DNA from: Eudromia elegans
Lineage: Eukaryota > Chordata > Aves > Tinamiformes > Tinamidae
NCBI GenBank assembly: GCA_003342815.1
Contig: PTEX01000024.1
Span: 4,415,517 to 4,479,516, forward strand
Direction of reading: 5' to 3'
Length of the DNA: 64,000 nucleotides
Part shown: in pieces, positions 12,630-26,013 of the stretch
How the letters are laid out: every line of letters starts with the position of its first letter
How positions within the stretch are numbered: the stretch's first letter is position 1
Position numbers and translations under genes: made by a program
Notes under the pieces: model-generated
What the model was told of the DNA's origin: nothing
What the model saw: the letters and a program-made list of their open reading frames with translations, nothing else
Database searches by the model: none

Positions 12630-13396
12630 GGGCCTGGGAAAGCTGTGTGGCCTCCTGAACGAACGGTGTCAGCAGGGCCTAGGGCGTTAATCCAAACAGC
12701 ACAGTTCCTGGTGGGATGAGGACTTCTTTCCTATGCCGCATGGTCAGCAGCACAGGGGCCTGTCTCATGCTTCCCGAGCAAGGTGAGTAGGACAGGCTCG
12801 GGAATGATAGTCGGGTTTGACCAAGAGCCTGACTTGCCAGACAAGTCCATGGTGACTCTGGCAGGCCAGAGGCCACAAGTCAGCAGGTCAGGATCAGGAT
12901 CAAGCCTGATAGTTCTGACCAGGGTTAGATGGTCTAGGGACTGTTAGCCAAGTTCACTGCATTGAGATGAGGTTTGGAAGCCCTTTTGTGGGTCATAGTT
13001 TTGGTTTGGATCAATGGGTCCTATAGCCACATCCAAAGCAAGGGTGGGAAGTCACTCTCTGCAGCATGGTCTAGGTTTAGATCAGTGGGCCCCATAACCA
13101 AGCATGGGCCTGGCTGTGACTCCCCTGGGGCTGTAGTTGAGGTAGGGACCAAGCACTGGAGCCTCAGCTCAAATGCAGCTGACACAGGAGGAGACATCAG
13201 CCCTTGCTGGGGCTTCCCGACACGGAAGCTGGGAACCCCTTGCCATGGCCACCTGGACAGTCCTCAGCTGCACTCTGCCTGCATCCGTCTTGAGCCGTGG
13301 CGAGCAGGGCTCCAAGGCAGGACGATGCTCTCAGGGCCCTTGCACTCCAATGCATTAATGTTTTTGAGAAATCCAATTTAAAAAAAAAAAAAAAAA
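12630..13396 (+). repeat. GC-richer block ending in A17; unidentified repeat or retrocopy
   Basis: About 750 bp stand out by much higher G+C than the AT-rich flanks, with abrupt edges. The block ends in a pure A run at 13380-13396. Inside it, 13003-13073 and 13074-13139 align as degenerate ~70-bp units, each opening GGTTTRGATCARTGGGYCC followed by ATARCCA; a weaker third start is at 13141 and a partial one at 12971. No known protein, CR1 or LTR motif is recognised. An open frame over 12974-13381 begins at TTG, not ATG, so it is not a credible gene. I see neither a clear AATAAA signal near the A run nor a target-site duplication. Options are a retroposed non-coding transcript, an unrecognised repeat family, or a degenerate minisatellite. 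Confidence 0.45.
13003..13139. repeat. Two degenerate ~70-bp tandem units
   Basis: Unit one (13003-13073) and unit two (13074-13139) share the start GGTTTRGATCARTGGG, then YCCYATARCCA, then an AAGCA plus GGG stretch, then diverge with small indels. The similarity fades at 13141 where a third start, GGTAGGGACCAAGCA, can be seen. This suggests an old minisatellite within the GC-richer block. Confidence 0.45.
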
Positions 13397-14101
13397 CAAA
13401 AAACCAAGATTTCTCTACTATCAGAAAGGAGAAGCTCTTTTTCTTTACATTTCTGTCATAAAACAATTGGTGTGTCATGTTACATCATGTCATATGCTGA
13501 AACACAAGATGACATATTGTATCCGAAAGGTATTTGAACATATCATGTCAGAAACTGGAAGAAAGAATACAGTGTCTTGCTCTCTGCCTTGGCAGAAGTT
13601 GTTGTTTTCCATTCTTGCTTTAATTCCCCTGGATTGCCTATTAAAACCAAACATAAAAAATCACTGCAAAGGAAAATGACCAGTTCTCCTACCTGAACTC
13701 AAAGTCCCTCTAAACTTTCTTTCTTTTTTCTTTTAAGTAAAAATAAGATAGTCATGAAGGCTAAAGAAAACCTACCAGATGAACAAAGTTATAAAGATAA
13801 TAATAAATATATTCATAGCACTGGTGAGACATGACCACCCAAGGAAAAAATAAATGGAAAACTTAAAAATGAGAAAACACAAGACAAAAAGAGATTGTGG
13901 TAAAATCACTGCCTGAGAAAGGAGAGACACCCCATGCCAGTCGTTATCAGTATGTGGAATACCTGCCAAAGATGAAAATTAAGAGTTTGCCAGTACAGGA
14001 AAGCCAGGCTTGGGTTTTGTGTAAGGGAGAATTCAACTATAGATACTCTGTCTCAGTAAGATGACATTAAGAATCTGCTAGGCATATTTTGTTGGTGACT
14101 T

Positions 14102-14120
14102 TGTGTGTGTATGTGTGTGT
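14102..14120. repeat. (TG)n microsatellite with one TA interruption
   Basis: Nineteen bases of TG dinucleotides are broken once by A in place of G near the middle. This is an ordinary short vertebrate microsatellite and could be length-polymorphic. Confidence 0.9.
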
Positions 14121-17100
14121 CCATTACAGCTACGCATACACCACATCCACTCTACATATATACTCACTCAGTTAAACATTTAATCTAGTATTTGCAATTT
14201 ATTCTTTTCCAGAAACCTTTAGAAAATAAGCATTTTCTACTCTTAAAGTTAGTCTTCTTACTCTTTCTTTCATCTTTTATATACTTATATTTTTATCTAT
14301 TTTATTCTCTATTCTCCTATTATATTTTTAGTAAACCCCAAAAAGGAATTTTATGGCACTTTCGGCTTCTTTGCTGGTATTTTATGCAGACAGGAGAGAA
14401 TATTATCTTTGCTGCATTCACTCATATTTCATTTATATAATTATGGCACGTTAATATCTGTTCTAGAGTTCTGGTGGATGCTGTCTAGCAAAACTTGCTA
14501 GAGCAGCTGAAGATGAAATTATCTCAGTTATCTGATCCTCTTCTCTGTTTAGAGCAGACATAATGGAAGGTATGAGCCCTACATTAACAACATCATGTTT
14601 GTGTAAGCACTGGCACGGGGTATTTTGTTTCCTTTATCTAATAGCAATTAGTTGGCAAAGTAACACAATTTACAACTAGGTAAAAATATTCCTCTACCAA
14701 TTGTTACTTTTGCTATTTCTTTTGCCATATTTTATTATACTTTTTGTTATTGTTCTTAAAACAGCATAGTGTGTCTTAGGCTGTAACTACTCTTACTATT
14801 CCAATAATTTTTCCTTTTTAAAAAATATTTGTTATTTTTGGCACTAGAAGTTATGGCACTTCTGCCTCTAGATGGTAAAAACTTGGAATTTATAAATATT
14901 TTCAAGGTCAAACCATGACAAATGGATTTAACTGCAACAAACACATTTGAAATTGTGATTAACGCATAACTCTTCCTAAGTTTTGTAACATGATCTTCTT
15001 ACAGACATGGAAAGAGAAAACATGGAAAAATACTGTCTCCGATGTACTTTTCTAGTTAAGAAATCCCATCAGTTCCAACTGCAGAATTGTGCTTTTAGAT
15101 CACCTAGTAGAAAGTAGTATTTTTTAAAAAAATATGACATGCTCTTATTGAGCTTTTTGATTGCTGAATAACTGATGCTCAGTAAAATGGAAGTATTAAT
15201 GACCAAGTTTTAAGCAAAGGACCTTGTTGTCTTTTGGGCGAAGGAGCAACAAGAAAGAAGGAAATGCGACCCTCACAGAACTTTGTGATTTAACAATAAG
15301 TTGTGTTCTTCTCCAGGCAGCAAAAAAGAAGCAGCAAGGAAGACCTCTGAGAACCATACCTTGTATTAGTCAAGGACTTGACTTTCTTTTCATGTCGTGT
15401 TTTGTGCTAGAAAAAAATAAGGTTAGCTCCAAGCTAAGGCTAGTTACGTGTTTATGTAATCTGTGCACAGAGGCTTACTTTTTCTGCAAATTTCATCTGA
15501 CTGTTAGGAGACAGAGTAAGGTGTTTTCTTTGAGGCACCAAACTCACCAAACTATATCAGTAGGGTATTTCTACCCAATCATATTATTTCAGAATGTTCT
15601 ATACTTACTCTTTGTTTCATGTATTGTGTATTAGATGTTTCTCAGCAGTTCAGGGCTAAAGCATAACCTATATAACAAGACTCATCGTAAAAAAAAAAAG
15701 AAAAATCAGAAGCAATGCAAAGTATACAATGAAAGAGGTCAAACTGTAAAATAGTTCCATTTTCAAGAGGCCACTTATTCTATCAAACTTGTTAAAATCA
15801 GCTAAGGTGATATTAATATAGCTGCTGAAAGTCTCTAGTGTGCGTAATACACACATCACAAAAGATAAGCATACATTCTGGAAAACAGAGTAGCACTTAT
15901 GCAGGCTGAAAATACTCAGGAAGTCACTGGAGAAGAAAGACCTGGGGGACTATTTGTGACTTCCCTTGATCTGAACATGGTTAAACCATGGGCAATGTAG
16001 GAAGAAAACTTGAAGCTCGTACACATATACATGGGATGTTATGAACCCTTCTGCAATGATTTAATTCCAGGAAAACTGTTTCAGAGAAAAAGGGAATAAT
16101 CAGAGAGGGATTGACTGTGGGATAGAAGTGGGAATATTGGTTCTGTTCAAGCCTTGAAGGTTCCTAAGTGCTAATGAACCATTTTCTATCATCACATATC
16201 GTCCTCTTAGCAAAAGTTGGTAGTTCTTGGCAGACAAGGCAATAAAAACATCTGCATGTCATTGATATAGAGCTGTTTACTCTTTCTTGATCCATGTTGC
16301 GAAACCTGTCTTCTAAGTAATTTCTGAATATTGAGGGCTGAGCAATGACACTGGAGCTATAAAGCTTGGTAAATCGTGAAAAATAAGTATGTCTGGCAAC
16401 TTCTTTTCAGTTCTGTGTGCCTGTATTCTATATGAATTACTATGTTGGTTAGGTTCTGAAGAAGAGTATGGGGTATATATTGTTATCTCGCAACACTTGT
16501 ATTCCAAAGTGTCATGAAGGTCCCTAAACAATCAGTACTAGTAGGAGAATCTGACCACTCTATCTTTAGTTACTTTTTCCAACTACAAAACATTTGGCCT
16601 TTATTAATATTCAAATAGATGACTTCCCAAAAAACATTATGGAATCCCTTAACTACAGAAAAAAGGCTTATGTTTTATTTTTGAAAGTAACTAAGAATAA
16701 ATTCTTTTTCCATATTTTTTTTCTGAACTTATACTGAAGTATTTGAAATGTAGTCTTACAGCTACATTTGCAGGAAAAAGTATTATCGTTTATTAGATCG
16801 TATAATGCATCTGAAAAAAAAAATGTTTCAGACTCACAAATGCTTTTTTGGACCCTCTCTGTAGGGATATGGAAAACAAGCTTGCTGGGAGGAAGAGAGC
16901 TCAGGGGAGAATATAGATGTCCTGTTAATCAGGACATAAAAAAGAAAGGAGAAGCTATGATGTGACAGTGACTGGTGGAAGAAAAGCTGGCAAACAGCAG
17001 AGATAAGATTGGGAGATGTGACAATTTGGAGAATATATGTATAATTTATAAATCTAGAGTTATTTTATGAATTTCATGTACCACTCTATTCCTCAGTCTG

Positions 17101-17514
17101 TATTTAATCTGCCACTGCTGGCTGGGGCTATGTCATAGATCACACAGTCTATCTGAGCACAGATACAAGAGTAATCTAAGAAGTGATAACATGATATGAT
17201 ATTTTCCTCACTAAAACATTGAATATGCTAAATAGACTGGTTAAAATGAAGAATTGTCCCAGGTTGTCTGCCTGTAAATTAGTACAATGGAAATTTCCTA
17301 GTGAAGAAATAGATTTTAAAAGAATACATGTTATCTGAGCTGGGGAACTGTCTGACCAAATGAGAAAAAAGATGATCCTGAAAAAAACCTGAGAAAGCTG
17401 AGAGAGTCTGCAGGCTGAGCAGGAGCCCAGCAAAGCTTTAATCCTACAGAAGAATTGTCCAAAACTTTATGGCCTTATTGAGTGTAAAGGATTCTAGTGG
17501 GAAAGGTCTTCCGG

Positions 17515-17533
17515 GTTTGTTTTGTTTTGTTTT
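17515..17533. repeat. (GTTTT)n-like simple repeat
   Basis: A short run of GTTT and GTTTT units. It is low-complexity sequence with no associated element seen. Confidence 0.7.
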
Positions 17534-20500
17534 AGTGTGGGAGTGCAAAGTCTAGCAGCTTTCTTCATTAATGAGATGTGCATAATAAACTGAATTTATA
17601 AAGTCTCCACTTACCTTCTGTAAGTAGCTCCTCATAAAGTGCAACTATAAACTACAGTTGTCAGGAAGCGAAGCTTAACGCTCAAGGCAGTATGGAAGCT
17701 GAAGGGAATCTGGAACTGGTTTTGAGGCTCTTGATTGCGGACCCTGAAGGCTGCACCCGGAGATTCAGACAGCAATGATTAGAGGAAATGAGAGAGGCAA
17801 GCAGGAGGAAAATATCTATCATAGAGAAGTTAGTGCTCAAAGGGAGCACTAACTCAAGAAGATGAAGTGAGTAATCTTTAGCAATCCAGCTAAAGAAATT
17901 AAGAATAAATACAGAACAGAGGACATTATTTTTGGCAAAAGTTTCATGTTTCCCCTTGAGTGGCAGAAAAGGATAGGGAAGGATACAGAGAAGTACTGCA
18001 AAGCCATCCAGTAGGTAAGTAGCTGCTTTAATTTTATTAATAAGGATGTTAAATCAGTCCATGCTGATTTCAGATGCATCTGGGCCTTTCTATCAGAATT
18101 TGTATTTTATTCAAAAAGGAATGAAACGAAGAGATATCAGATGTTCCTGACACTCAGCATGGATAAATAATGAAAAGAAATCAATAGACCAGAGAAATAA
18201 ATTGTGTTCTTCAAAATACCACAGCAGATCCACAATAAATGTAAGAATGGATTAGAATTTCACTGATGTCACCCCATTCTCTCCTAATGATGCCCATGAT
18301 TTCCTCAGTGCCTGGGAACAGACCAGGCAGTGAAACAAATATGTGTGATGGAACCTGTTTTAGGAGACTGAAGATTTCCTTAATTCTCAAATGAATCACA
18401 CAGCATTGAATCCCTAGCTACTAAGCATTCAGGGACATCACTCTTAGACCTTGAACCTGACTTTAATAAAAAATAAAACTAAAAAAACTTGATGACTATG
18501 CAAGGAGGCTTGGCTGTCCTTCAGTCATGTCCATTTTCAGTTGATACTGTGCTTGTTGATCGGTTGGATCATCTCACTGGGTGCAGATGCCAAGCAATAA
18601 TAACTTGATTTAGGGACTTTGCATAATGAGGTGAATGGCATCATTTGTAGCTGGGAGACCCATCTCACTGACATCCTCAAAACACTGATGCCTCACGTCT
18701 TTTTAACAACGAAGTACACCTGTTGGCTTTTGTGTGCCAAAACAGGTCCTGAATGGTGGTGGGAAGGAAGACATGGAAAATGAGATGAATTTTGTCTGCC
18801 AAAAGAGGCTGGCTGTACGGCAGCTGGCATCTTTGGCCATTTACAATATATCTAACGGGAAAACACTGTTTGATTATGTCAGGAGAGGACATATTAAACC
18901 GTCAGAGACAGAGGTTATGGCCTTGCTCTGAGAAACTGGCAGATACTGAAAGAGAGGCATAGGATGGAGGAGGAACAACATTGTTCAGTCCAGGTGGTGC
19001 AATGAAGAGGTAGAATTCCTGTGCCATAGGTGCTATGTGAAAGGAATTCCCACTCATTCTGAATTAGGGTTTGGCTTTGCAGCTAGCAAACTGAGGAAGT
19101 CGGACATAATTCTTAAGACTTGAAATTATGGGGGTTTTTTTGTTCATAGAATATGGTATCAATGTATTTTTGGAAGTGAATGTCTGAGAGATACCATGCA
19201 AAATAATAGAATCTTAATATAACTTATTTTCTTAGATTAATGCCTTCTTCCACCACCCTCATTCAACATGTAGAAGAGGAGGCTTTGTGACAGATAAGTT
19301 GTCCCGTGCAGGCAACAACCCATCTGGACTACTGCCTTTTGGAGAGGTTTCCCTGCCTCTTCCCTTTCATGGGGCCTAATACAGGAATTTCTTTAATACA
19401 ATGAGCATGTCTCTGGTTGAGGGCAACCAGGAAAAATGACAGCCAGTAGTGGGCTGCAACTATCAGTACAACTAATCTGATTTTTTCTCTCTCTACATCT
19501 GACAATGGGTAGAAGCAGCTAATTCCCAAGTAAGCAACAGATGCAGCAGCTAATTTACTGGAAGGCATTAACAGATGCTACCCAGTAAGCCCAGCGCTTC
19601 TAGGTAGCAGTAGCTATACTATGTACGTCCTGGGAAGCCTGAGTAAGAAAAAATATGGCCTTCCTGAGTTGGAGTAGTAGATGACATGGGTATGTTCTCT
19701 AATATTGACAGAAAAGAGACCTTTGTGTTAGGTTAGCTTATAATTAAAATGCATTACATTTTGGAGTTTTGTGCATCACCATCTTAACATAGCCTCTCCA
19801 GTGTGTTTCTAAGGGTGCTATGGATGTGCTTTTCTTCTTTGCAGGTCCTAAATATGGCCCTAGATGGCCCTAGTTTATAGGACGACTACCACCTTCTGAA
19901 AAATCCCAGTTCTTTCCCAGAGACAGACAGATATCAGGATACACAAAAGTCAAGCAGAACTCAACTTTTAGTTAGGAGAGAAAAAAATGACAGCTCAAGA
20001 AAACTGAGGTTCTGTGAGATCTTCATAGCGTGAGGGTATATCCTGTCATATGTTGAAACTCTCTTTTATTGATCTGTCTTTCTTCTTAATATTTATCTGT
20101 CTCTTTTTCATGGGCAAGGTTTTCGAAGCCAAATACCTTTTTCCTGAAGTGATGGAATATGCATGTGCTTCAATGTTCAGCATCAGCTCACCACTAGATC
20201 TTGGCAATGGTACACGATGCTATGTGCTTAGAAAGCACACCACTCACTTCCCAATGGATACTTGATAGGTGCTGTAGGCCAATGTTGCTTTATCTACCAA
20301 AAACTCTATTTGAAAGAATCTTTGGCCTGAGGGTTACGATATGCCTGTAGTAGGACGTAAATCAAATCAAAATAGAGCAGATACATCACTTAGGACAATT
20401 TAAATCCCGTTCTATTATTTATTTGTCCATTTACATTAACTTTTGGAATTGTAGAAATGGGTGGCTGTCCTATTTCCCCATGTGGCCCCTGCATATCTCA

Positions 20501-21190
20501 ATCCCATCAGCTGCTCTCCTTATACCTTATATCATCCCCTAACATCTCCTCCATAATTCTCTTGCCATTATTTTCCTCTCTCTCTTCTGAGGCCAAACTC
20601 TGAGCACAATATCTCCTTCCTACTTTTCCTGCTGGCCTGTCTTTTTTAATGAAGCTACTTCTCAAACTTGTGCTAGTTTTGAGACAACAGGTTCCTACAG
20701 TAGCAAGCAGCAATATTATACAGGGAATAGCAGGTAGGATCAAGAATAGTCAGCCAGCTAGAGAGATAGCATCTAGGGAATATAGGGAACAGTCCAGGCG
20801 GTTCTTTTCCACAGAGACCATATAACCTCTTTTCTACTTGGTATAGTCCTCAGCTCTTTCGAAATCATCATGAGTACAAGAAAGTAGAAAGACATTTTTA
20901 ACTTGTATGCAGTTTTCATTTTACACTTCAGGCCTCCTAATAACAAATGTGATTGATTTTTTTGTAGATTGTTCCATATGATAATCTCCTAAAGAAATGA
21001 GACTGTGCAGCTGCTCACCTGTCGAGTGTGACTCAAGACACTGTCCACATGGTAAGTGCAGAGGTACAATGCAAGAGGGCTCCTGAAAAACACAGAACAT
21101 GAAAATAGTTCAAATGTTCATATCTTTATAAATATACCTTTACGATTCATGTAGGTGTACTTCAGAGTTTAAGTGGGATGATTTTTGAAA

Positions 21191-21233
21191 TTTCATCATA
21201 GTAGTTTCATCATAGTAGTGAAGTTTCATCATA
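21191..21233. repeat. 14-bp tandem repeat, about 2.7 copies
   Basis: TTTCATCATAGTAG occurs at 21191-21204 and exactly again at 21205-21218. A partial third copy, TTTCATCATA, follows at 21224-21233 after five unrelated bases. This is local slippage duplication. Confidence 0.85.
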
Positions 21234-23092
21234 TCAATATATACATATTACATATGATACATTTACATGTAATTAAAAGCATGTTTAGAAAAAACGACAT
21301 AGTGTGTGAATAACTAGTCTGTGAGAAGTATCAGACAGTTGCTCTCAGAAAAGATTTATGTAAATCTTTAGTCTATCAATAAAAAATAATCAGCACAAAA
21401 TCCCATGAAAAATCCCAAATGATGTTTAACTATTAAATGAGTACCAAAATGTGCAACATTTGAGTGTCTTTTTTTTTAATTTCCCTTTACTATTCCAAAA
21501 GGACTTGTAAGTAAGTTGCTCTTGTTGTTCTATATGTATTGTATATTTTCTGATGGTGATACTGGGATAACAAATTCAACATCTTTTGTTGCATTTGAGA
21601 TGGATCCTCGTGCTGAAGTTTAATTTAGGTCTCTGAATATTTAATGCTCCTGTGTGTTTAAAAATGTAGATAATAACTTCAAAAGCACTCTGTGTTTGCT
21701 TCATGTATAAGATATTTATACCCCAAATCAGGAATATCATACAGGTTCTTATGTTAATACTGCAGGCAGTTGGCAAGTGAGTGTGAGTTACTTGGGTGAA
21801 TTGGTGACATGTTGTTTTGACAGACAGTTGCTGGAATAACTGTCAGTCACTAGTAAACTTTGTTTATTGTTGAAGAAAAAAGTAAAACCAGTCTTTGTTT
21901 TTATTTTCTTTTTAAGGAACAAGACAGAATTGCCAATGGCCTTTTTTTGTTGTTGTTATACTTCTGCCTGTTTGCTTGTTTGTTTCTCACTGCAGTATCT
22001 GTGGTATGATTTCATATACCTAAAGGAATAAATTCCTTTTTCAGTTATGCATATGAAAAGAGAGCACCAACATAATACTATATTCAGGCAATATTCCTTG
22101 GTGACCCATGTGAAGCATTTCCTGAAAGTAAAGATTTACATGTTCCATGATAATTATCTCATATATACTTATACAGTCTTACTGTAATATCTTAATGAAA
22201 AAATAATATATATTAATATCACATATTCATAAGGGCAACTCTTTACACTGGAATTCACTTTACATATGAACTCCCTAATAATGAGAAAAACTGAAGAGCC
22301 AAATAAAATGCAGTCCATCTGCAAATTACACAAACGGAGCACATCCACAGTTCTATTTGGCTGCACTCTTAGGGGCATTTCATGCCTCAGTCAGCCTCTT
22401 CTTCTCCCTCTGGGATCATAATTCTCCTTATCTACTCATTAACATGTAAAATTAACACTATTCCTGAGGAATATTAGTGACAAGAATTTTAGTAATGCTC
22501 ATATCAATATTAATCTGACTGCATTTTCTACGACAATTAAGCAGATAGCAGAATTATACCATAACAGTCCTGTGACATCCATATTCCTCAGATACGTGCT
22601 ATCTGTTGTTTTACACAGTACCTTTTAAAGAAGCAAACTAGTCTACCTCAGAGGATGACATTTATTTTTGCTTCTTCTTAACAGATAGTTGACACTTATC
22701 AGTAATGTTTAATCATGGCATAGAGCTGATTCAGCATGGCTTATCTGAATCATTATCCTACTGTCTTAGAATAAATCATGTTTATATTACACTGTTTATA
22801 TTATCATTTTTGTCAAATATATTTCTAAACAAATAGAGCGTCAGATGAGGATAATTGTCAGGTCTGACTATGGCTTGACTACTGTTTTAAATAGCAGAGA
22901 CCAGTCAGATTGACTGAACAGGACTATTGAATTTAAATTACATACATTTTAACCATTTCCATCTTCTTTTTTATTTAAAAATCCTGACTAATATACAAAA
23001 GGAAATACAAATAGGCGATAGTTGTCCTACACTGTCCTCTGTATAAAGCTTTGTCTTAAAACTCCAGTCTCTGAAATGGGGAAAAAAAGGTC

Positions 23093-23123
23093 TGTGTGTG
23101 TGTAAACATATATATGTATATAT
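23093..23123. repeat. Compound (TG)n-(TA)n microsatellite
   Basis: A TG run at 23093-23104 is followed after AAA by mixed CA/TA/TG alternation to 23123. It is low complexity and probably polymorphic. Confidence 0.8.
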
Positions 23124-23829
23124 TTGTCATTAAGGTATTATACATATGTATGTAGACATATGTTTAATAGCTCAATCAGCTTCTACTATGTAGGCAGAAG
23201 CATTAATTTCTCAAGAAGAAAACTAAATTATTTAATAACATTCTTAAAGCTTTTCCATGACAATGAGAATAAGAAAGAGCAGTTTTCATTACATAAATTA
23301 TATTTTAAAATAAAATCTAATTAATGAAGTAATTGTATCAATCTTGTTTCTTATATTTTTAATAAGTAAATTGGCTACCTTTCCAGTGGTTTTACAAGTG
23401 CATTTCTATCCTAAAAACAATCTAGTATTCTTCTCAAATCCAGGACTTCAGGAAAAATTCCTAATAGATTTAATTTTCATTCACATTTAATCTTCCCATT
23501 TGTGCACATAGAAATTTGTGCACATAGTTCTTGTTTCTAAAAGGTATCTCCTGGTAAACTTTAGTTACTGCTAGACCCATATAAGCAGACATTTACTGGC
23601 ACTGTTAAATAAACTTAGTGCCTACAAAAGAGGGGATGTTTATACATATTAATATGCCTATTTATCTTCATATTTCTGCCAGAGTCAGTAAACATCTGAA
23701 GCTGAACACCTCACTTTTATATATGTGATAATGACCTGAGTTCAAGAGGTTGGCAATTTTTTAATTAATTTTATTAAATATCAGCAGATTTACTTCTAAA
23801 GATATTTACGACTGCTGAAAACGGTCCTG

Positions 23830-24245
23830 AGGTTCATTGGTTGCACTGAGTGCACAGGGAACTGTGCAGTTCCAAGGCTGATGTATCATCTAGTTTATTG
23901 AATGTGATCCCACGTTCAATTCATGGTCTCAAGTGGTGCTGGAGCAGCCTCTGTAGTGGAAATGTTTGGCCTGAGGAGCCCATTGCCTTCCACCTCTCGG
24001 TGAGTGAGAGACAGGAGATGGTTCCTTTCCTCTGGGAGAACTGGACAACTGGGTCATGTCCTGGTGTGGAGCACTAAGGGAAAAGTGGGCTCTCCCTGTA
24101 ACTCCTCTAAACTGTACCATCTCTCAAAAGAGCAGGCAAAATGCATGAAACTGAGGCTGGAGCCATGGGGCCATAGTTGCAATAGTTGCAATACTGCAAT
24201 AGTTGGGAGCCCTAGCAGACAGTCAGGATCCCTAGGGTAGCCAGG
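23830..24245. other. GC-richer patch with donor-like site and hairpins
   Basis: This patch of about 400 bp is visibly richer in G+C than its flanks. On the plus strand, CTCTCG|GTGAGTGAG at 23999/24000 resembles a 5' splice donor. Two small inverted repeats lie at its start: TGCACT-G-AGTGCA at about 23842-23855, and GGAACTG-TG-CAGTTCC at 23858-23873. A 10-bp near-tandem AATAGTTGC occurs around 24173-24202. Open frames cross it on both strands, but the plus one opens at GTG and none shows a known family. It could be an old repeat or a non-coding exon. Confidence 0.3.
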
Positions 24246-25994
24246 GAGGGAAAGGGGAGCTTCCTATTGCATTTTGGGGTTATCTTGTTGGGAGAAGAAT
24301 GAAAGAAAAGTGGCCTTTTTCCTTCTAGAGCACTGAGCTAGTAGTTTGAACTCTTCTCTGCTAGCACCAAAGTGGTGTTTGAAAGGCATGAAAATGGCAT
24401 ATTGGTAAAGTAATTCACTTCTCTCTTCAGGTTCACTGCCTTCTCCTTAAAAATACGTTTAAGGTTCAGTTGTCTTTTTAATCATAAATGCCAATAACCC
24501 TATGAATGCCATGCAGCATTAAAACAAATTTATATCTTTTCTTGCCTAACTGTTTTGAACGGATTCTAGTATAGCTGAAGTGTCTTGTGTGAATCCTTTA
24601 TCAAAACCAAACCTGTGTAAGAAGAGCGGGTATAAACACTACAGCCAGGATAAAAAAACATTTCCTACTTTGGGACACAGTTAGATTGACCCCAGTTTCG
24701 GAGCAAACAAAAATAACTTTAAAATTTTTGTGGAAATAGCATCACTGGAATGTCTACAGTTAGATGGATGTTGCATAGCGAAGGGTATACTTGTGTGGGC
24801 AGGAGGACTGGTAATGGAATAACCACTACAGATCCACTGTACAAATCTTAGTTTGATTTTATGAAGAACTGCTGCAATCTGAATGTTACATGTTTCTTGG
24901 ATCTTTAAGAGTTCGTAGCTGCCAATAAATCTCATGGTTGTTCAACAGTTGCATAGAGGACTGAAACCATCCAGTGATTCCTGAGTGTTCTTTGCCTTAT
25001 CATCTTTTACAGACTTTCTAAACTCAGTTCACAAATATGTAGAACACTAGCAATAGTAATTTTTTTGCCATATCTTTGGCAAAAATCTCTGTTCAAGCCT
25101 GCCACATACATCTAAGAGCAAGTAAGCATTCCCAGATACTATCATTGATCACATATTTGGAACAGGGCTACTCTGTAGGCAGCTTCAGAAATCAAGTAAA
25201 TGAGATTTTTTTCTTTTTTGGCTCAGAAACCCCCCTACTAGTATATTTCATTCTTTTTGAGTTTAATGTGTTAGGAATCTTGGACTGACAGCTCTGAAAG
25301 AGCTACAGGAAAGGGGTGGTTCTTTTACTAGACCACTTTGTTAGTGAGTCTTTATCTCTAGTTTTGAGAATGCAATTTATTCTCTATGCCAACTTGCTCC
25401 TTGACCTTCTACTAAGAATGACATTAATAACACCAATTCTGGTGATAGTTTGTGATGTGGCTATTTATCCACTAACACTCTGGACCAAATCCATCAATGC
25501 AGCTCACATAGAGTACAAAACAGTCATTGGGCAGCGATCCCTTTCAGCCTTTATTATCTAGGGCCAGAAGTGGGCCAATAACCTTTGCATGAAAGGCACT
25601 ATTGCCTGTCTGAGCCATCGCAGTAAATGCTCATTTAAAATACTATTTGAAAACTGCTGAAAATACAGTGTAGTCGCTAATCAAATAGCTTTAGTGCCTC
25701 AAAAAATGCGGAGCAAGTTTCAGGCATCAGAATAAATTATAACTGATCTTGAGCCATCATTGAAGAAGAAGTTCAGAGGCCATGACAGAGAGAGACCTGG
25801 GGATGGGATGATACATTATTAATATAGTCTGTTAGGTCATGTCTTGGCAGTATATATTTACAGTGGGTTCAAAATACCTCTTAAATATTCTTATAACTCT
25901 TATCCATAGTGACCAAAGAATCTGTTCCACACTTAGCACTGCCATGTTTTAAGTTTAATGTTTTGTTCAGCAGGTTTTCTGGCATGCAATGATT

Positions 25995-26013
25995 ATGTAT
26001 ACATATATATATA
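25995..26013. repeat. Short (TA)n-rich alternating tract
   Basis: Nineteen bases alternate purine and pyrimidine, mostly TA steps. It is followed by a related GTATATAGGC. Simple repeat only. Confidence 0.7.

Larger units (their letters stand above)
13397..23829. other. AT-rich unique sequence with simple repeats only
   Basis: No gene, RNA or interspersed repeat is recognised. The longest open stretch, 15224-15634 on the plus strand (136 codons), opens at TTG, has its first internal ATG far downstream and shows no known domain. Other open frames are under 90 codons. Microsatellites at 14102 and 23093 and a short tandem array at 21191 are listed separately. A (GTTTT)-type run lies at 17515-17533. 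Confidence 0.7.

Noticed and set aside
12974-13381. 135-codon open frame in the GC-rich block
   Set aside because: It opens at TTG, has no usable ATG until near its end, shows no domain, and lies over degenerate tandem repeats. High G+C lowers stop frequency, which is enough to explain it.
15224-15634. 136-codon plus-strand open frame
   Set aside because: It starts at TTG. The first in-frame ATG is deep inside, and composition and residues look random. No acceptor-donor pair or family signature supports an exon.
21191-21233. Possible CRISPR-like or spaced repeat array
   Set aside because: The repeats are back to back without spacers, very short, and the context is vertebrate. It is slippage-derived tandem repetition.
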